Notes under the pieces: model-generated
Told to the model about the DNA's origin: nothing
What the model saw: the letters and a program-made list of their open reading frames with translations, nothing else
Database searches by the model: none
From: Holophagae bacterium
Lineage (GTDB): Bacteria; Acidobacteriota; Holophagae; Acanthopleuribacterales; Acanthopleuribacteraceae
Assembly: GCA_030429565.1 (NCBI GenBank)
Contig: JAUIFE010000020.1
Coordinates: 89,898 to 153,897, forward strand
Reading direction: 5' to 3'
DNA: 64,000 nt
Position numbers and translations under genes: made by a program
Part shown: piece after piece, positions 9,324-18,037 of the stretch
Layout of the letters: every line of letters begins with the position of its first letter
How positions within the stretch are numbered: position 1 is the first letter of the stretch

Positions 9324-10163
9324 TTAAAGCCCCGCTTCCTCATGGTTAGCGTCCAAACCCTTCGCCCGCTCCAAACGCAACCGATCACCCACGGCCAATT
9401 CAAAATAGGCCAAGGCACTGCCGCCATTGACGGCCAGCTCCAGAAAGCCGTTACTGCTTTGAATCATCAGCGGCGCTCCAGTGGGCACAGCCGCATAGGC
9501 TTGGCTGAGCTGGGTAACACGGCGACCATTGAGGGTCAGACACCAGTCAAAGGCATCAAACGCTACCTGATCGGGACCAATGTTGGTTAAACAATTGCCA
9601 AACACATCGGCATAAACCACGGTGCCTTCGACAAAATCGTCACCGACCGTCGCTTCCGCCAAATCCAATTCGGCAAAGGAGGTCATCGCCGACCCAACCT
9701 CTTCCGGCGGCAAACCACGTGACAGGTGCGCGGCAACCGGGGCAAAAACATCGCGGCCGTGAAAAGTACGACTGATGTCCGGCAAACAAAAGCCGAGTTG
9801 GGTGACCGCAAACACGCGCTGAACCGGGGTAAGTTGATCAATTAATGTAATCAGGCCGTTGTCGGGCAAGACGTAGAGGGCATGCGCGGTTTCTACGACC
9901 ACGGCCTCGCGGTCACTCCCGACACCGGGATCAATGACGGCGACATGAATCGTGCCTTCGGGAAAGTAAGGGCACGCATTGCGCAACACCATCGCTCCGG
10001 CGGCGACATCCTGACGCGGAACGGCGTGGCTGATATCGACAATCTGCGCTTCGGGGTTGATCGATAAAATCACCCCTTTCATGGCACCGACAAAACCGTC
10101 TTGGTCGCCGAAATCGGTCGTCAAGGTGATCAAGGGCAAGGCTTCTACCCGTTCTTCTTGCAT
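9324..10163 (-). CDS. S-adenosyl-L-methionine hydrolase (adenosine-forming), DUF62 family
   Basis: A 279-residue member of the SAM hydroxide adenosyltransferase family, related to fluorinase and chlorinase. Family hallmarks are visible: ITLTTDFGDQDGFVGAMKG at the N-terminus, VDISHAVPRQDV, and VAVIDPGVGSDR, followed by LPDNGLIT and FHGRDVFAPVAA. Members without a halogenation loop hydrolyse SAM to adenosine and methionine; nothing here suggests halogenation. The ATG at 10163 has GAGGTGA about five bases upstream. It is 126 bases downstream of the HEAT-repeat gene on the same strand, so it may be read through from the pilus operon or have its own promoter. Physiological role in most bacteria is unsettled. 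Confidence 0.93.
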   Translation of the reverse strand: MQEERVEALPLITLTTDFGDQDGFVGAMKGVILSINPEAQIVDISHAVPRQDVAAGAMVLRNACPYFPEGTIHVAVIDPGVGSDREAVVVETAHALYVLPDNGLITLIDQLTPVQRVFAVTQLGFCLPDISRTFHGRDVFAPVAAHLSRGLPPEEVGSAMTSFAELDLAEATVGDDFVEGTVVYADVFGNCLTNIGPDQVAFDAFDWCLTLNGRRVTQLSQAYAAVPTGAPLMIQSSNGFLELAVNGGSALAYFELAVGDRLRLERAKGLDANHEEAGL

Positions 10164-10289
10164 GCTTTCACCTCGTTAAGGATTTGCTGCGTCTATGGTA
10201 ACCCGAAGTCGGCGATGAGGAAGGGGGTTAAGGCAACCACAAACAGGGGGCCAATGACCGACAGCCAAACGGACCCGATGAAACCCAGC

Positions 10290-11729
10290 TCAATCGCTCG
10301 ATAGCTTTAAACCAAGGTCCGGCAAATCTTCCAGCTTCTTCTCGGTCAGTTGGTCGTTGAGCGCCACGACCGATTCCGGCACAGCCACGTTGTGGCGCTT
10401 GCCCAGATCGATGATCACCTCGGCGCAGCGTTTGACGGCTTTGCCTTTAACCACCGGGCTCTCGAGAAACTTGGCGAGGTGACCGATAAAACGCGGATCG
10501 TTGAGGTTCAGCAGCGCATCGAGTAAAGCAAGCTGTTCCGATTCATTGCTTTGCGAGGTCAGTTTTTGAAAAAACGGTTTGGCCAAACGCATATCGCCGT
10601 AGCGATCCAAAGCCTGAATGGCCGCCATCGACGATTCGTCTTGGTTGAGAAACTCCACCAAAATCGGCAAGGCCTGCGGCGATTTCATGGCGGCTAATAC
10701 CTGCATGGCGCTGTAGCGAACCATCCAATCGGGGTTCTTGAGCTCCTGTAAAAAAAGCGGTCCCAACTTGGGGTTTTTCATAATTTTGGCGAGGTTCATG
10801 GCCTGAACGCGCACGGCCTGCTCGGGTTGATCGCGCATCAATTCCAAAACAATCGGAACAAAGGTGTCGCCGATGGTGCCCATCAAGCGGTAAATATCGT
10901 CGCGAACTAGGGGCGAGACAGAGTCGGCAAACAACAACAGTGACCGCGTCGCCTCTTTGAGATCGGGCATCCCGGCAAACATTTTCAAGGCGGTCTGGGC
11001 AACCTTCTGATCCGAGGCGCCAATGGCTTTAATGAGTTCTTCCAGAACGTAATCCGGCGCATCTTGCATGGCTTGGCCCAAAGCTTGGGAAAGCGCGCCA
11101 ACCATGTCGCCTTGTTGGTAGGCAAGCGCGTGGATAAACACGGGAATGTTTTTGAGATTGGGTTGGTTGAGTAGGGCTTTTAAACAAAGCGCCGCCGTCT
11201 CGGGTGCGCCAACGGTGGCAAAGTGCCGCAGTTGGGCTTGAAAACCCTTGCCGCCAATGGCAATCACCTGCTTCAGCATTACCTCGGCAATCGCCGGTTG
11301 TGGATCGTTGATCAAGGCCAGCACCAACTCGCGTTGCTGGAGACCGTTTTCCTGCTTAATCAGCAACTTCAGCGCCTTCTTGCGCAGGTTGACGTCCTTT
11401 TGATTGATCATTTTGGCGATTTCGGTAAAGACTGTCGGCGACTTGCACATGCCGATGGCGGCGGCAAGATCGCTTTCCACTTCGGGCCGGCGCTCACCGG
11501 CGTACAGCTTCACCAATTTCTCTAATTTGTGCGGATCGACGTTTACCGAGATTAATGCGGCGGCAAATTTTTTCGACACCGGTTGCTGCAGCAGCGGCAC
11601 GACGTCGTTGAGATCGGCATCGGCAAAACTTTGATAAGCCGCCATCGCCTTTTCGATCAGTTGGGCGTTAATACGGCCGGCCTTCACGGCGGCCAAAAAT
11701 TCTTTGCGCTTATGGGGCTGATCAAACAT
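10290..11729 (-). CDS. HEAT-repeat protein of the pilT operon
   Basis: A 479-residue, all-helical protein built from repeated units of 30-40 residues of HEAT/PBS-lyase type, for example residues around DVNLRKKALKLL, DWMVRYSAMQVL and SMAAIQALDRYGD. No signal peptide or transmembrane helix is visible, so it should be a cytoplasmic scaffold. It is the last gene of the minus-strand unit pilT - pilT-like - PilT-N-like - this gene, 11 bases beyond the previous stop, so its job is probably connected with pilus retraction or its control (inference from context). Similar HEAT proteins act as protein-protein platforms. ATG start at 11729 with AGGACGG upstream. Confidence 0.8.
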   Translation of the reverse strand: MFDQPHKRKEFLAAVKAGRINAQLIEKAMAAYQSFADADLNDVVPLLQQPVSKKFAAALISVNVDPHKLEKLVKLYAGERRPEVESDLAAAIGMCKSPTVFTEIAKMINQKDVNLRKKALKLLIKQENGLQQRELVLALINDPQPAIAEVMLKQVIAIGGKGFQAQLRHFATVGAPETAALCLKALLNQPNLKNIPVFIHALAYQQGDMVGALSQALGQAMQDAPDYVLEELIKAIGASDQKVAQTALKMFAGMPDLKEATRSLLLFADSVSPLVRDDIYRLMGTIGDTFVPIVLELMRDQPEQAVRVQAMNLAKIMKNPKLGPLFLQELKNPDWMVRYSAMQVLAAMKSPQALPILVEFLNQDESSMAAIQALDRYGDMRLAKPFFQKLTSQSNESEQLALLDALLNLNDPRFIGHLAKFLESPVVKGKAVKRCAEVIIDLGKRHNVAVPESVVALNDQLTEKKLEDLPDLGLKLSSD

Positions 11730-11740
11730 AGCGTACCGTC

Positions 11741-12628
11741 CTAAAACTTACCGGCGTCTTGCAGGGCGCGATGTAGCGGGGCCACAAATTTTTGATAGCG
11801 TTGGTGATGGGTTTCGATCAGGCTGACAAGCTCGCCGACATCGGCATGGTTCACAACCAAGTTGACGCTGAGACAAAAGGCGTGAAAAGCATCCCCGGTT
11901 TTGAAGCCGTCACCCAACAAAACCACATACTGGCGGCGTCGCAACTCCATGTTCATGGCAGCCAAAGCCTGGTAGACGGGATCCTGCGACGGAGGGCCCT
12001 CGGGCACCAAGAAAACGAAGGGATAGACGGTGTATTTCAAAGACTCGAGTACCGCAGGCAGGTAGGCGCTGTGTTTTGCTTCACAACCCAACTGCCCGGC
12101 GACCTCCCGCAGCGGCGCGATTCGTTCCGCACTGCCAACCAGCAACGCCGGTTGATCGCCATCACTCAAAACGGCTAACTCAGCTTCCAAACGTGCTTCA
12201 TCGACGTCGTCTTCGGCCGGGGGACGCATCTTCTCCACCGGCACGGTGAGGGCCGGATCGGCCAACCCAGGCGGCGGACCGGCAATCGGCACGGTCGGTG
12301 CCCCGGCCGGATTGTCACCACCCGCAATCAAACGAATTTCAATGCGAAAACTCTTGTCACGACCCAGAACGACCCGCATCGGCAAACTGTGACCGTCAAC
12401 TGGGAGCGAGACCTGCACATCACGGCCCCACTGAAACTGGCCCATGACATCGACGGGCAACGACGCCTTTAACCAGGCCATCAACTGCTGGTTGTTGACG
12501 GCCCCGCCCATCGGTTTCTGAGCCCCGTCTTTGGAAAGAATCACCGGCTGACCGGAGACCAACAGCAGCATCTCGCCGCCTTGCACCGACGGGTGCTTCA
12601 CCAAAGATTGTAAATCTTTCATCGCCAT
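11741..12628 (-). CDS. PilT-N-like protein with C-terminal receiver-like domain
   Basis: A 295-residue protein not assignable to a named family by eye. Residues about 10-100 (GEMLLLVSGQPVILSKDG, then LPMRVVLGRDKSFRIEIRLI) resemble the N-terminal PAS-like domain of PilT ATPases without the ATPase core. A Pro-rich linker follows (about 108-150). Residues about 160-285 alternate beta and alpha like a response-regulator receiver (PALLVGSAE, YPFVFLVPEG, RQYVVLLGDG, NLVVNHAD) but lack the acidic pocket and a clear phosphoacceptor Asp, suggesting a pseudoreceiver. It sits between the second pilT-like gene and the HEAT gene in one operon, so it may modulate the retraction ATPases. ATG at 12628 has GGGAGA upstream. 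Confidence 0.65.
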   Translation of the reverse strand: MAMKDLQSLVKHPSVQGGEMLLLVSGQPVILSKDGAQKPMGGAVNNQQLMAWLKASLPVDVMGQFQWGRDVQVSLPVDGHSLPMRVVLGRDKSFRIEIRLIAGGDNPAGAPTVPIAGPPPGLADPALTVPVEKMRPPAEDDVDEARLEAELAVLSDGDQPALLVGSAERIAPLREVAGQLGCEAKHSAYLPAVLESLKYTVYPFVFLVPEGPPSQDPVYQALAAMNMELRRRQYVVLLGDGFKTGDAFHAFCLSVNLVVNHADVGELVSLIETHHQRYQKFVAPLHRALQDAGKF

Positions 12629-12659
12629 GGCTCGTCTCCCGAAAGCAACACCGACGCCG

Positions 12660-14336
12660 TTATACGCCGCGTTCCTTAATGGTTTTAATCACTTGTTCCA
12701 AGGCCGCTTTTTCCTGGGCGTCGACAGCTTTGTCGGCAATCACTTCCAGTTGGGTCACGTGTTGGAACTTGCCCTTCTCCGCGATTTCCTGCAGCGCCTG
12801 CTTCTTCATCTCGGTGAAGCGTTGGTTGGCCAACTTAAACGAAACCGGGAAAACCGGCGGCAGAATCTCTTTTAAAGCAGTGGTCATGTCCTCGTCGGCT
12901 ACGGTGATTTCCTTAAGTGAGCCCAGTTTGTATTCGACCAGAGCGGCCTCGCCCCCGCCGGTGGAACCGGACGCAATGACGAAGCCCTTGGGGTTGGCGG
13001 CACGCACGCCCTTAATTTCCCCGAGCAATTTGATCGGAAAGATCAGTTCAAGCTGACTGCCGGAGCCTTCGACGCGCGGTTCGTAAATGACCCAAGCACC
13101 CTGACCTTGAACCTCTTTGCGAATCGGGAACTCGTCGCCGCTGCCAGGCCATACCTGCTTGATTTTTTTGCCCAGTTCGGCGGCGGAATTGTCGAGTGTC
13201 AGTTCCAAGGCATTTTCATCTTCAATGCCGCGCTCTTGTTTCATGCGATCAATCATGCGCGCCAGCACGGGACGGTTGGAACAGTAGGCCAGCGCCGTTT
13301 CTTCGGTAATTTTGTCTTGTTCGTAGAGATCGGCAATCGCCTGATCGTGGGTTTGCCAACCGCGGTTGCGGCTCACGCTCATCACTTCATAAAAGGTTTT
13401 CTGTTCGCTTTCGCCGTTTAGCACCATGTCTTTAACGCGCAGGTTGACGCCCATAATTTCCTGCGACGGCACCCGGCCGCCACCTTTCTTTGGCAACAAA
13501 CGCTGGTTCACCACATAACGCAAGCACTCGTTGAGGCGTCCGCGAATTTGGTCTTCCTCTTCTTTGTCGAACATGCCGACGATGCGGTTGATGGTTTGAC
13601 CGCAATCGATGGAGTGCAGGGTCGATAAAACCAAGTGACCGGTACTGGCAGCGGCCAAACCAATATCGACGGTTTCGCGGTCGCGCATCTCGCCAATCAG
13701 CATGACCTTGGGCGCCTGCCGCAAGGCGGCCCGCAAGCTGGAATGAAAGGTATCGAAGTCGGAACCCAATTCGCGTTGGTTGAAGGTCGCCATCTTGTGC
13801 GGGTGAACGTACTCGATCGGATCTTCGATGGTGAGGATATGGATCGGACGGGTCTCGTTCATTTCGTTGAGCACGGCGGCAAGCGTGGTGCTTTTACCAC
13901 TGCCGGTCGCGCCGGTCACCAAAATCAAACCGTTTTTCTCGGCCGCCATGTCCTTAAAAATGGTGGGCAAGCCCAAATCGTCTAGGGTCAAAATCTTGGT
14001 TTCCAGCTTGCGCAATACCAGGCTGTAGGTCTGCTTGGTTTGGAAGACGTTGACCCGAAAACGACATTCGCCCGGCACCTCGTAGGCGCAATCAGCGGAG
14101 CCGGCGCGGACCAGCGTGTCATATTGGCCGGGATCTTTGCCGATGACAGCCAAAGCCAGCATTTCGGTTTGATAGGGTGTTAGTTGCTCAAGCGGCGGAT
14201 CGAGCGCCACCGGCACCAAAGAACCACCGGCCTCCACCTGCAGCGGTTTGCCCGGGGTAAAGTTGAGATCGCTGGTGCCCTTCTGCGAACGCAGCATGGT
14301 CATTAGAATGCGGTCGGTATCTTTTTTACGCAGCAT
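12660..14336 (-). CDS. Second PilT/PilU-like twitching ATPase with C-terminal extension
   Basis: A 558-residue type IV pilus retraction-type ATPase. Walker A is GATGSGKST at about 142-150; the Asp box ILTIEDPIEYVH, Walker B region VMLIGEMRDRETVD and His box HLVLSTLHS are all present, so ATP hydrolysis is expected. PilT proteins are usually 345-380 residues; here about 180 extra residues follow the ATPase core (from about 375), containing an alpha/beta domain with no family I recognise. The N-terminal domain is also diverged. It lies nine bases after pilT, implying cotranscription; by analogy with PilT/PilU pairs, it may be an accessory retraction motor. ATG at 14336 with TAGGTGG upstream. Confidence 0.9.
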   Translation of the reverse strand: MLRKKDTDRILMTMLRSQKGTSDLNFTPGKPLQVEAGGSLVPVALDPPLEQLTPYQTEMLALAVIGKDPGQYDTLVRAGSADCAYEVPGECRFRVNVFQTKQTYSLVLRKLETKILTLDDLGLPTIFKDMAAEKNGLILVTGATGSGKSTTLAAVLNEMNETRPIHILTIEDPIEYVHPHKMATFNQRELGSDFDTFHSSLRAALRQAPKVMLIGEMRDRETVDIGLAAASTGHLVLSTLHSIDCGQTINRIVGMFDKEEEDQIRGRLNECLRYVVNQRLLPKKGGGRVPSQEIMGVNLRVKDMVLNGESEQKTFYEVMSVSRNRGWQTHDQAIADLYEQDKITEETALAYCSNRPVLARMIDRMKQERGIEDENALELTLDNSAAELGKKIKQVWPGSGDEFPIRKEVQGQGAWVIYEPRVEGSGSQLELIFPIKLLGEIKGVRAANPKGFVIASGSTGGGEAALVEYKLGSLKEITVADEDMTTALKEILPPVFPVSFKLANQRFTEMKKQALQEIAEKGKFQHVTQLEVIADKAVDAQEKAALEQVIKTIKERGV

Positions 14337-14344
14337 GTTTCCAC

Positions 14345-15427
14345 CTAACCCATGGCCAGCTCGTCGGGCGCCTCTTTCAACAGCGGCGCGAAGCGTTCCT
14401 TGTTAATGCATTTCTCAAAGGCTTCCTCGACACTAATCCAGCCCTTATCAAGCAGCTTGGCAATGGCGTCGTCGAGGGTTTGCATCCCGGATTTGACCGA
14501 GGTCTGCATGACGCTAAGTAATTGGTGCGTTTTGTTTTGGCGAATGACGGCGGAGGCGGCGTTGTTCACGACCAGAATCTCAAGCGCGGCGCAGCGACCC
14601 GGCTTATCAACCCGACGGAACAAGTTCTGGGCAATCACGCCCTTAAGCACATCGGCAAGGGTGACGCGAATGCGTTCCTGTTGCGATGCGGGAAAGACCT
14701 CGACGATACGGTCAACGGTTTTCATGGCACTGATCGTGTGCAGGGTGCCAAACACCAAGTGACCGGTTGCGGCCGCTTCAATCGCCAGCTCAATCGTTTC
14801 CAAGTCGCGCATTTCCCCAACCAGGATAATATCGGGATCCTCGCGCAAGGCGCCGCGCAGGGCGGCGGTAAAAGACTTGGAGTGGGTGCCGATTTCGCGG
14901 TGGTTCACCAAACAGGATTTACTGGCGTGCACGAACTCGATGGGATCCTCAAGGGTAAGAATATGGTCGGTGCGGTTTTTATTGGCGTAGTCGAGCATGG
15001 CCGCCAGGGTCGTGGATTTACCACTACCGGTGGGTCCCGTCACCAGCACCATACCCTTGTGCAACATCGATAAACGCAAACAAATCGGCGGCAGACCCAA
15101 TTGCTCGACGGTCAAAATTTCGCTGGGAATTTGGCGAAAAACAGCGCACACACCGTACTTCTGTTGGAAATAGTTGCAGCGAAAGCGCGCCACACCGGGA
15201 ATTTCGTAAGCAAAGTCGAGATCGCCGGTTTCTTCAAAGAGTTTTTGTTTTTCTTCGGGACATATCTCGTAAAGCAAGGACTGCAACTCATCCTGGGCAA
15301 GCACGTGGTACTCGATTTCACGCAACTGGCCGCTGACCCGAATGCGCGGTTTGTTGCCCGCCGACATGTGGAGGTCGCTGCCTCCTTCTGAAACCATCAG
15401 GCGAAAGAACCCGTCAATTTTGGCCAT
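14345..15427 (-). CDS. pilT: Type IV pilus retraction ATPase PilT
   Basis: A 360-residue hexameric secretion-type ATPase that powers pilus retraction and twitching motility from the cytoplasmic side of the pilus base. The N-terminal domain begins with GGSDLHMSAGNKPRIRVSG, typical of PilT. Walker A is GPTGSGKST at 131-139, the Asp box is ILTLEDPIEFVH, Walker B is IILVGEMRDLET and the His box is HLVFGTLHT. The C-terminal region keeps a version of the conserved PilT motif (VIRQNKTHQLLSVMQT). Length is normal for PilT. It is the first gene of a four-gene operon with a second PilT-like ATPase, a PilT-N-like protein and a HEAT protein. ATG at 15427 with AAAGGTG upstream. Confidence 0.95.
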   Translation of the reverse strand: MAKIDGFFRLMVSEGGSDLHMSAGNKPRIRVSGQLREIEYHVLAQDELQSLLYEICPEEKQKLFEETGDLDFAYEIPGVARFRCNYFQQKYGVCAVFRQIPSEILTVEQLGLPPICLRLSMLHKGMVLVTGPTGSGKSTTLAAMLDYANKNRTDHILTLEDPIEFVHASKSCLVNHREIGTHSKSFTAALRGALREDPDIILVGEMRDLETIELAIEAAATGHLVFGTLHTISAMKTVDRIVEVFPASQQERIRVTLADVLKGVIAQNLFRRVDKPGRCAALEILVVNNAASAVIRQNKTHQLLSVMQTSVKSGMQTLDDAIAKLLDKGWISVEEAFEKCINKERFAPLLKEAPDELAMG

Positions 15428-15771
15428 AACGTTACACCTTTATTCCATTGTGCTGCGGCAGGCGCGGTAAAGCACCCGCATTGATCCACGCCGACGCGTC
15501 GGTTGCATCGTCTGGCGACGGCCGACCCCGTGCATGCTTGAGACGCTGCGGCAGACCGCAGCCGTCGGTTGGTGACCGCTCCCGCGCGCCGCCGGCGTGA
15601 AACCATGACAGCAGGCGCCGACCGACAATCGATGGGTCGCGTCAAACGGAACGCGGGTCGAGTGCAGGGTGACAAACGCAAGAGTTGCAGTGGTTTTCAG
15701 CATTGGTGCGAAACCCCGGTGAAACATGCGGGCTGGTGAAAACATCGGTAATCCCAAGAAGAAAGGAGATC

Positions 15772-15828
15772 ATGACGATGAGTCCATTCTTGTTGGCGCG
15801 CGTTTTTCGAAAGGTTTTTGGGGGATGA
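15772..15828 (+). CDS. Candidate 18-residue micro-ORF
   Basis: A plus-strand ORF of 18 codons (reads MTMSPFLLARVFRKVFGG) directly follows AAAGGAG; the second in-frame ATG at 15778 has the better nine-base spacing. The peptide is hydrophobic and basic, like a short amphipathic membrane peptide. It may instead be a leader peptide or chance. No homology can be judged at this length. Confidence 0.25.
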   Translation: MTMSPFLLARVFRKVFGG

Positions 15829-16034
15829 ACGAGGGATATTATACCCGAGGCGGGCGCGAAGGGCGAGCGCGAGTTTTTACCGGGCCAGGTGGGATCAGCC
15901 GGCAACCGCCGCCGGGTACGGCCACACCATGAAACAACGCATGTTCAGACGGTTTCCGCGACCAATCGGGGTCGCAGTAGTCACGGAAGCAAAGAAATCC
16001 AGCTTGACAGGCGCGTTTCCGGGCCAGGCTCAGG

Positions 16035-16040
16035 TATAAT
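16035..16040 (+). promoter_or_regulatory. Candidate -10 element for the 16198 gene
   Basis: A perfect TATAAT lies about 160 bases before the ATG. The nearest TTGACA (16004-16009) is 25 bases away, too far for a normal sigma-70 promoter, so if this is a promoter its -35 is poor. Confidence 0.35.
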
Positions 16041-16197
16041 GAGGCCATAACGTTTTCAAAAGGTTTGTTTCCCTTTCGATTCCCACGGTGCGCTGTGTCG
16101 GGTCGACGCAACGCTGCTATTGGTTGCCGTCGCCGCGCTGAGCCCCCGGGGTGTCGATCATCACATCAGACCGTTGGGTTTAGACGGAGGTGCCGAC

Positions 16198-16650
16198 ATG
16201 CAGTATCAGGTTCCCACCACCAAGGTACACGTCGTCATTGAGATTGCCGGCCAGGAAGAATTGAAGGGCACGGTGTTCATCAGCGAAAACATCTTTTCGC
16301 ACACCATGAAGCCACGCCTGGAGGATTTACTCAATCAACAGCGGCGCTTTTTTCCGTTCTTGCTGGAGGACGAGGATTACATCCTGTTTAACAAGTCCCA
16401 GCTCATTTTGCTGCGCAGCTCGGAAAACGACAGCCATGACCTCGAAGAACAACTGATGCTGGAGCCGCAAACCGTCACCCTGGTTCTCGACAACGGCAAT
16501 GAACTCACCGGCAACATCTACCCCAACCTGCCACCGGACCAACGGCGCGCCTCCGATTTCTTCAACCAAGACGAGACCTTTCTGCCGATTTACCGCGAAA
16601 ATGAAAAAGTGATTGTCAATTTAGACCATGTGTTATTCGTGCGCAACTAA
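16198..16650 (+). CDS. Unrecognised protein with internal domain duplication
   Basis: A 150-residue soluble protein that I cannot assign to a family. It consists of two tandem copies of one domain of about 60-65 residues: copy 1 runs VHVVIEIAGQEELKGTVFI to LFNKSQLILLR, and copy 2 runs VTLVLDNGNELTGNIYP to NLDHVLFVRN. Both share the order beta-hairpin with E-L-x-G, an aspartate/asparagine-rich helix ending in a double aromatic, F-P/L-x-hydrophobic, and a closing strand with two hydrophobic residues and Arg. A start at ATG 16198 is supported by GGAGGTG six bases upstream; an earlier in-frame start at 16120 would add an implausible N-terminus. It lies 45 bases before the isoaspartyl peptidase gene. 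Confidence 0.7.
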   Translation: MQYQVPTTKVHVVIEIAGQEELKGTVFISENIFSHTMKPRLEDLLNQQRRFFPFLLEDEDYILFNKSQLILLRSSENDSHDLEEQLMLEPQTVTLVLDNGNELTGNIYPNLPPDQRRASDFFNQDETFLPIYRENEKVIVNLDHVLFVRN

Positions 16651-16695
16651 ACGCACCTAGGCCGTTCTTTATATTATTAAGTACTAGAGGTCACC

Positions 16696-17589
16696 ATGAA
16701 GCCCTATGCCCTCGCCGTCCATGGCGGCGCTTGGAATATTCCCGATGCGCTTTGGCCCGCCCACCAGGAAGGTTGTCGCCGCGCCCAAGCCGCCGGCGAA
16801 GCCGTTCTGGCCGACGGTGGTTCCGCCGTAGCGGCGGTTTGCAGCGCGATTCGCGTGCTTGAAGACGACCCCACCTTTGACGCCGGCAAAGGGAGTTTCC
16901 TCAATGAAGACGGTGTGGTGGAGCTGGACGCCGGTCTGGTAGAGGGTCACAAGCTGCAGTACGGCGCGGTGCTGGGCGTCGCCCGCGTCAAAAACCCCAT
17001 CGATCTGGCGCACCACATCATGACCCACAGTCGTCACTGCATCTTTTTTGGCGAAGGTGCCGAACGCTTGGCCCAGCAGGCGGGGTTGGCGGCCTGCGAT
17101 CCGGCCGATCATGTACTGGAACGCGAGCGCCTCCGCTTCGAACAGTACCGCGACCAGCCGGAATCACGCGACGAAAGCGTTTGGCAGGCGAGCGGACACG
17201 ACACCGTCGGCGCCATCGCACGGGACCGAGCAGGCAACCTGGCGGCGGGGAATTCCACGGGCGGCATCCCCAACAAACAACGCAACCGTGTCGGAGACGC
17301 GGCATTGATCGGCAGCGGCCTCTATGCAGACAACGAAGTGGCGGCGGCACTTTGCACCGGTTGGGGTGAGAGCATTATGCGAGCGGGCATGATCCACCAA
17401 GCACTGAGCTATTTAAAAACAGCGGGTGACAGCGCGGAGAACGCGCAAGCGGCGGCACAAGCAGCGGTCGATCACTTGGCACGACGGGTCGGCGGCTTTG
17501 GCGGCATGCTAATCATGACCCGAGCAGGGTATTGCGGGGCGGCCTTCAACACGGAACGGATGGCGTTTCGCTTGGCGGACGGGCAATAA
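16696..17589 (+). CDS. Isoaspartyl peptidase / plant-type L-asparaginase (Ntn hydrolase)
   Basis: A 297-residue family T2 Ntn hydrolase, cytoplasmic, cleaving itself before a Thr that becomes the nucleophile. The N-terminus ALAVHGGAWNI is typical, as is FDAGKGSFLNEDGVVELDA. The autoprocessing site is GHDTVGAIARD with nucleophile Thr170. GNLAAGNSTGGIPNK and RVGDAALIGSGLYAD form the substrate region. Such enzymes hydrolyse isoaspartyl dipeptides from damaged proteins and L-asparagine. The ATG at 16696 has AGAGGT about five bases upstream. It may share a transcript with the preceding small gene. Confidence 0.93.
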   Translation: MKPYALAVHGGAWNIPDALWPAHQEGCRRAQAAGEAVLADGGSAVAAVCSAIRVLEDDPTFDAGKGSFLNEDGVVELDAGLVEGHKLQYGAVLGVARVKNPIDLAHHIMTHSRHCIFFGEGAERLAQQAGLAACDPADHVLERERLRFEQYRDQPESRDESVWQASGHDTVGAIARDRAGNLAAGNSTGGIPNKQRNRVGDAALIGSGLYADNEVAAALCTGWGESIMRAGMIHQALSYLKTAGDSAENAQAAAQAAVDHLARRVGGFGGMLIMTRAGYCGAAFNTERMAFRLADGQ

Positions 17590-17707
17590 AAGGCGAACGA
17601 AGGCGCAAAACGACGTTTTTTACAAACTTTATGGCCGGCCGACTTGACATTCGCATTTTGACTTTCTAATGAATAGCTAAACCAAAGCAAGGTTGTCTCT
17701 CATCTTA

Positions 17708-17735
17708 GGCCCAGCGCGGGTCCTGGGACTTTTTT
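17708..17735 (+). terminator. Probable terminator after the isoaspartyl peptidase gene
   Basis: A short GC-rich stem (CCCAG / CTGGG with an eight-base loop) is followed within two bases by TTTTTT and then a second T run. It sits between the peptidase stop and the tRNA promoter. Confidence 0.5.
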
Positions 17736-17755
17736 GCTTTTTTTTAAAAAATAGT

Positions 17756-17784
17756 TTGACAGTTACCGGGCTCCCGCCTAGAAT
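17756..17784 (+). promoter_or_regulatory. Sigma-70 promoter of the initiator tRNA gene
   Basis: TTGACA at 17756-17761 and TAGAAT at 17779-17784 are separated by exactly 17 bases; the tRNA begins 13 bases after the -10 box. This is the best consensus promoter in the window. Confidence 0.85.
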
Positions 17785-17793
17785 TGCCTCTTG

Positions 17794-17874
<81 letters not shown>

Positions 17875-17901
17875 ATCTTCTCAAACACCTGGCAACACAC
17901 G

Positions 17902-17928
17902 AAAAAGCCCCGCACTTGCGGGGCTTTT
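17902..17928. terminator. Bidirectional terminator between tRNA-fMet and NhaC-type gene
   Basis: An 11-bp stem AAAAGCCCCGC / GCGGGGCTTTT with a four-base loop. It ends the tRNA transcript on the plus strand and, with its symmetric A/T flanks, the antiporter transcript from the minus strand. Confidence 0.85.
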
Positions 17929-18037
17929 CGCGTTTCAGGCCTCAGGTCTGCGCGCCGGTTTTGGCGCCACGACGCGACGACCACGCCTTTTCCCGCGTGA
18001 TCGCCGAACAGGCGGCCTTGACCGCCCTCGAAACGCG

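Larger units (their letters stand above)
15428..16197. other. Long divergent intergenic region (770 bp)
   Basis: This is the space between pilT (minus) and the duplicated-domain protein (plus). It contains a micro-ORF with a strong ribosome binding site at 15772, a TATAAT at 16035-16040, and no other credible coding sequence. GC-rich inverted segments at 15480-15640 suggest structure but match no RNA family that I recognise. Confidence 0.4.

Noticed and set aside
16004..16040. TTGACA and TATAAT as a promoter pair
   Set aside because: The spacing is 25 bases, outside the normal sigma-70 range; only the -10 is kept as a weak candidate.
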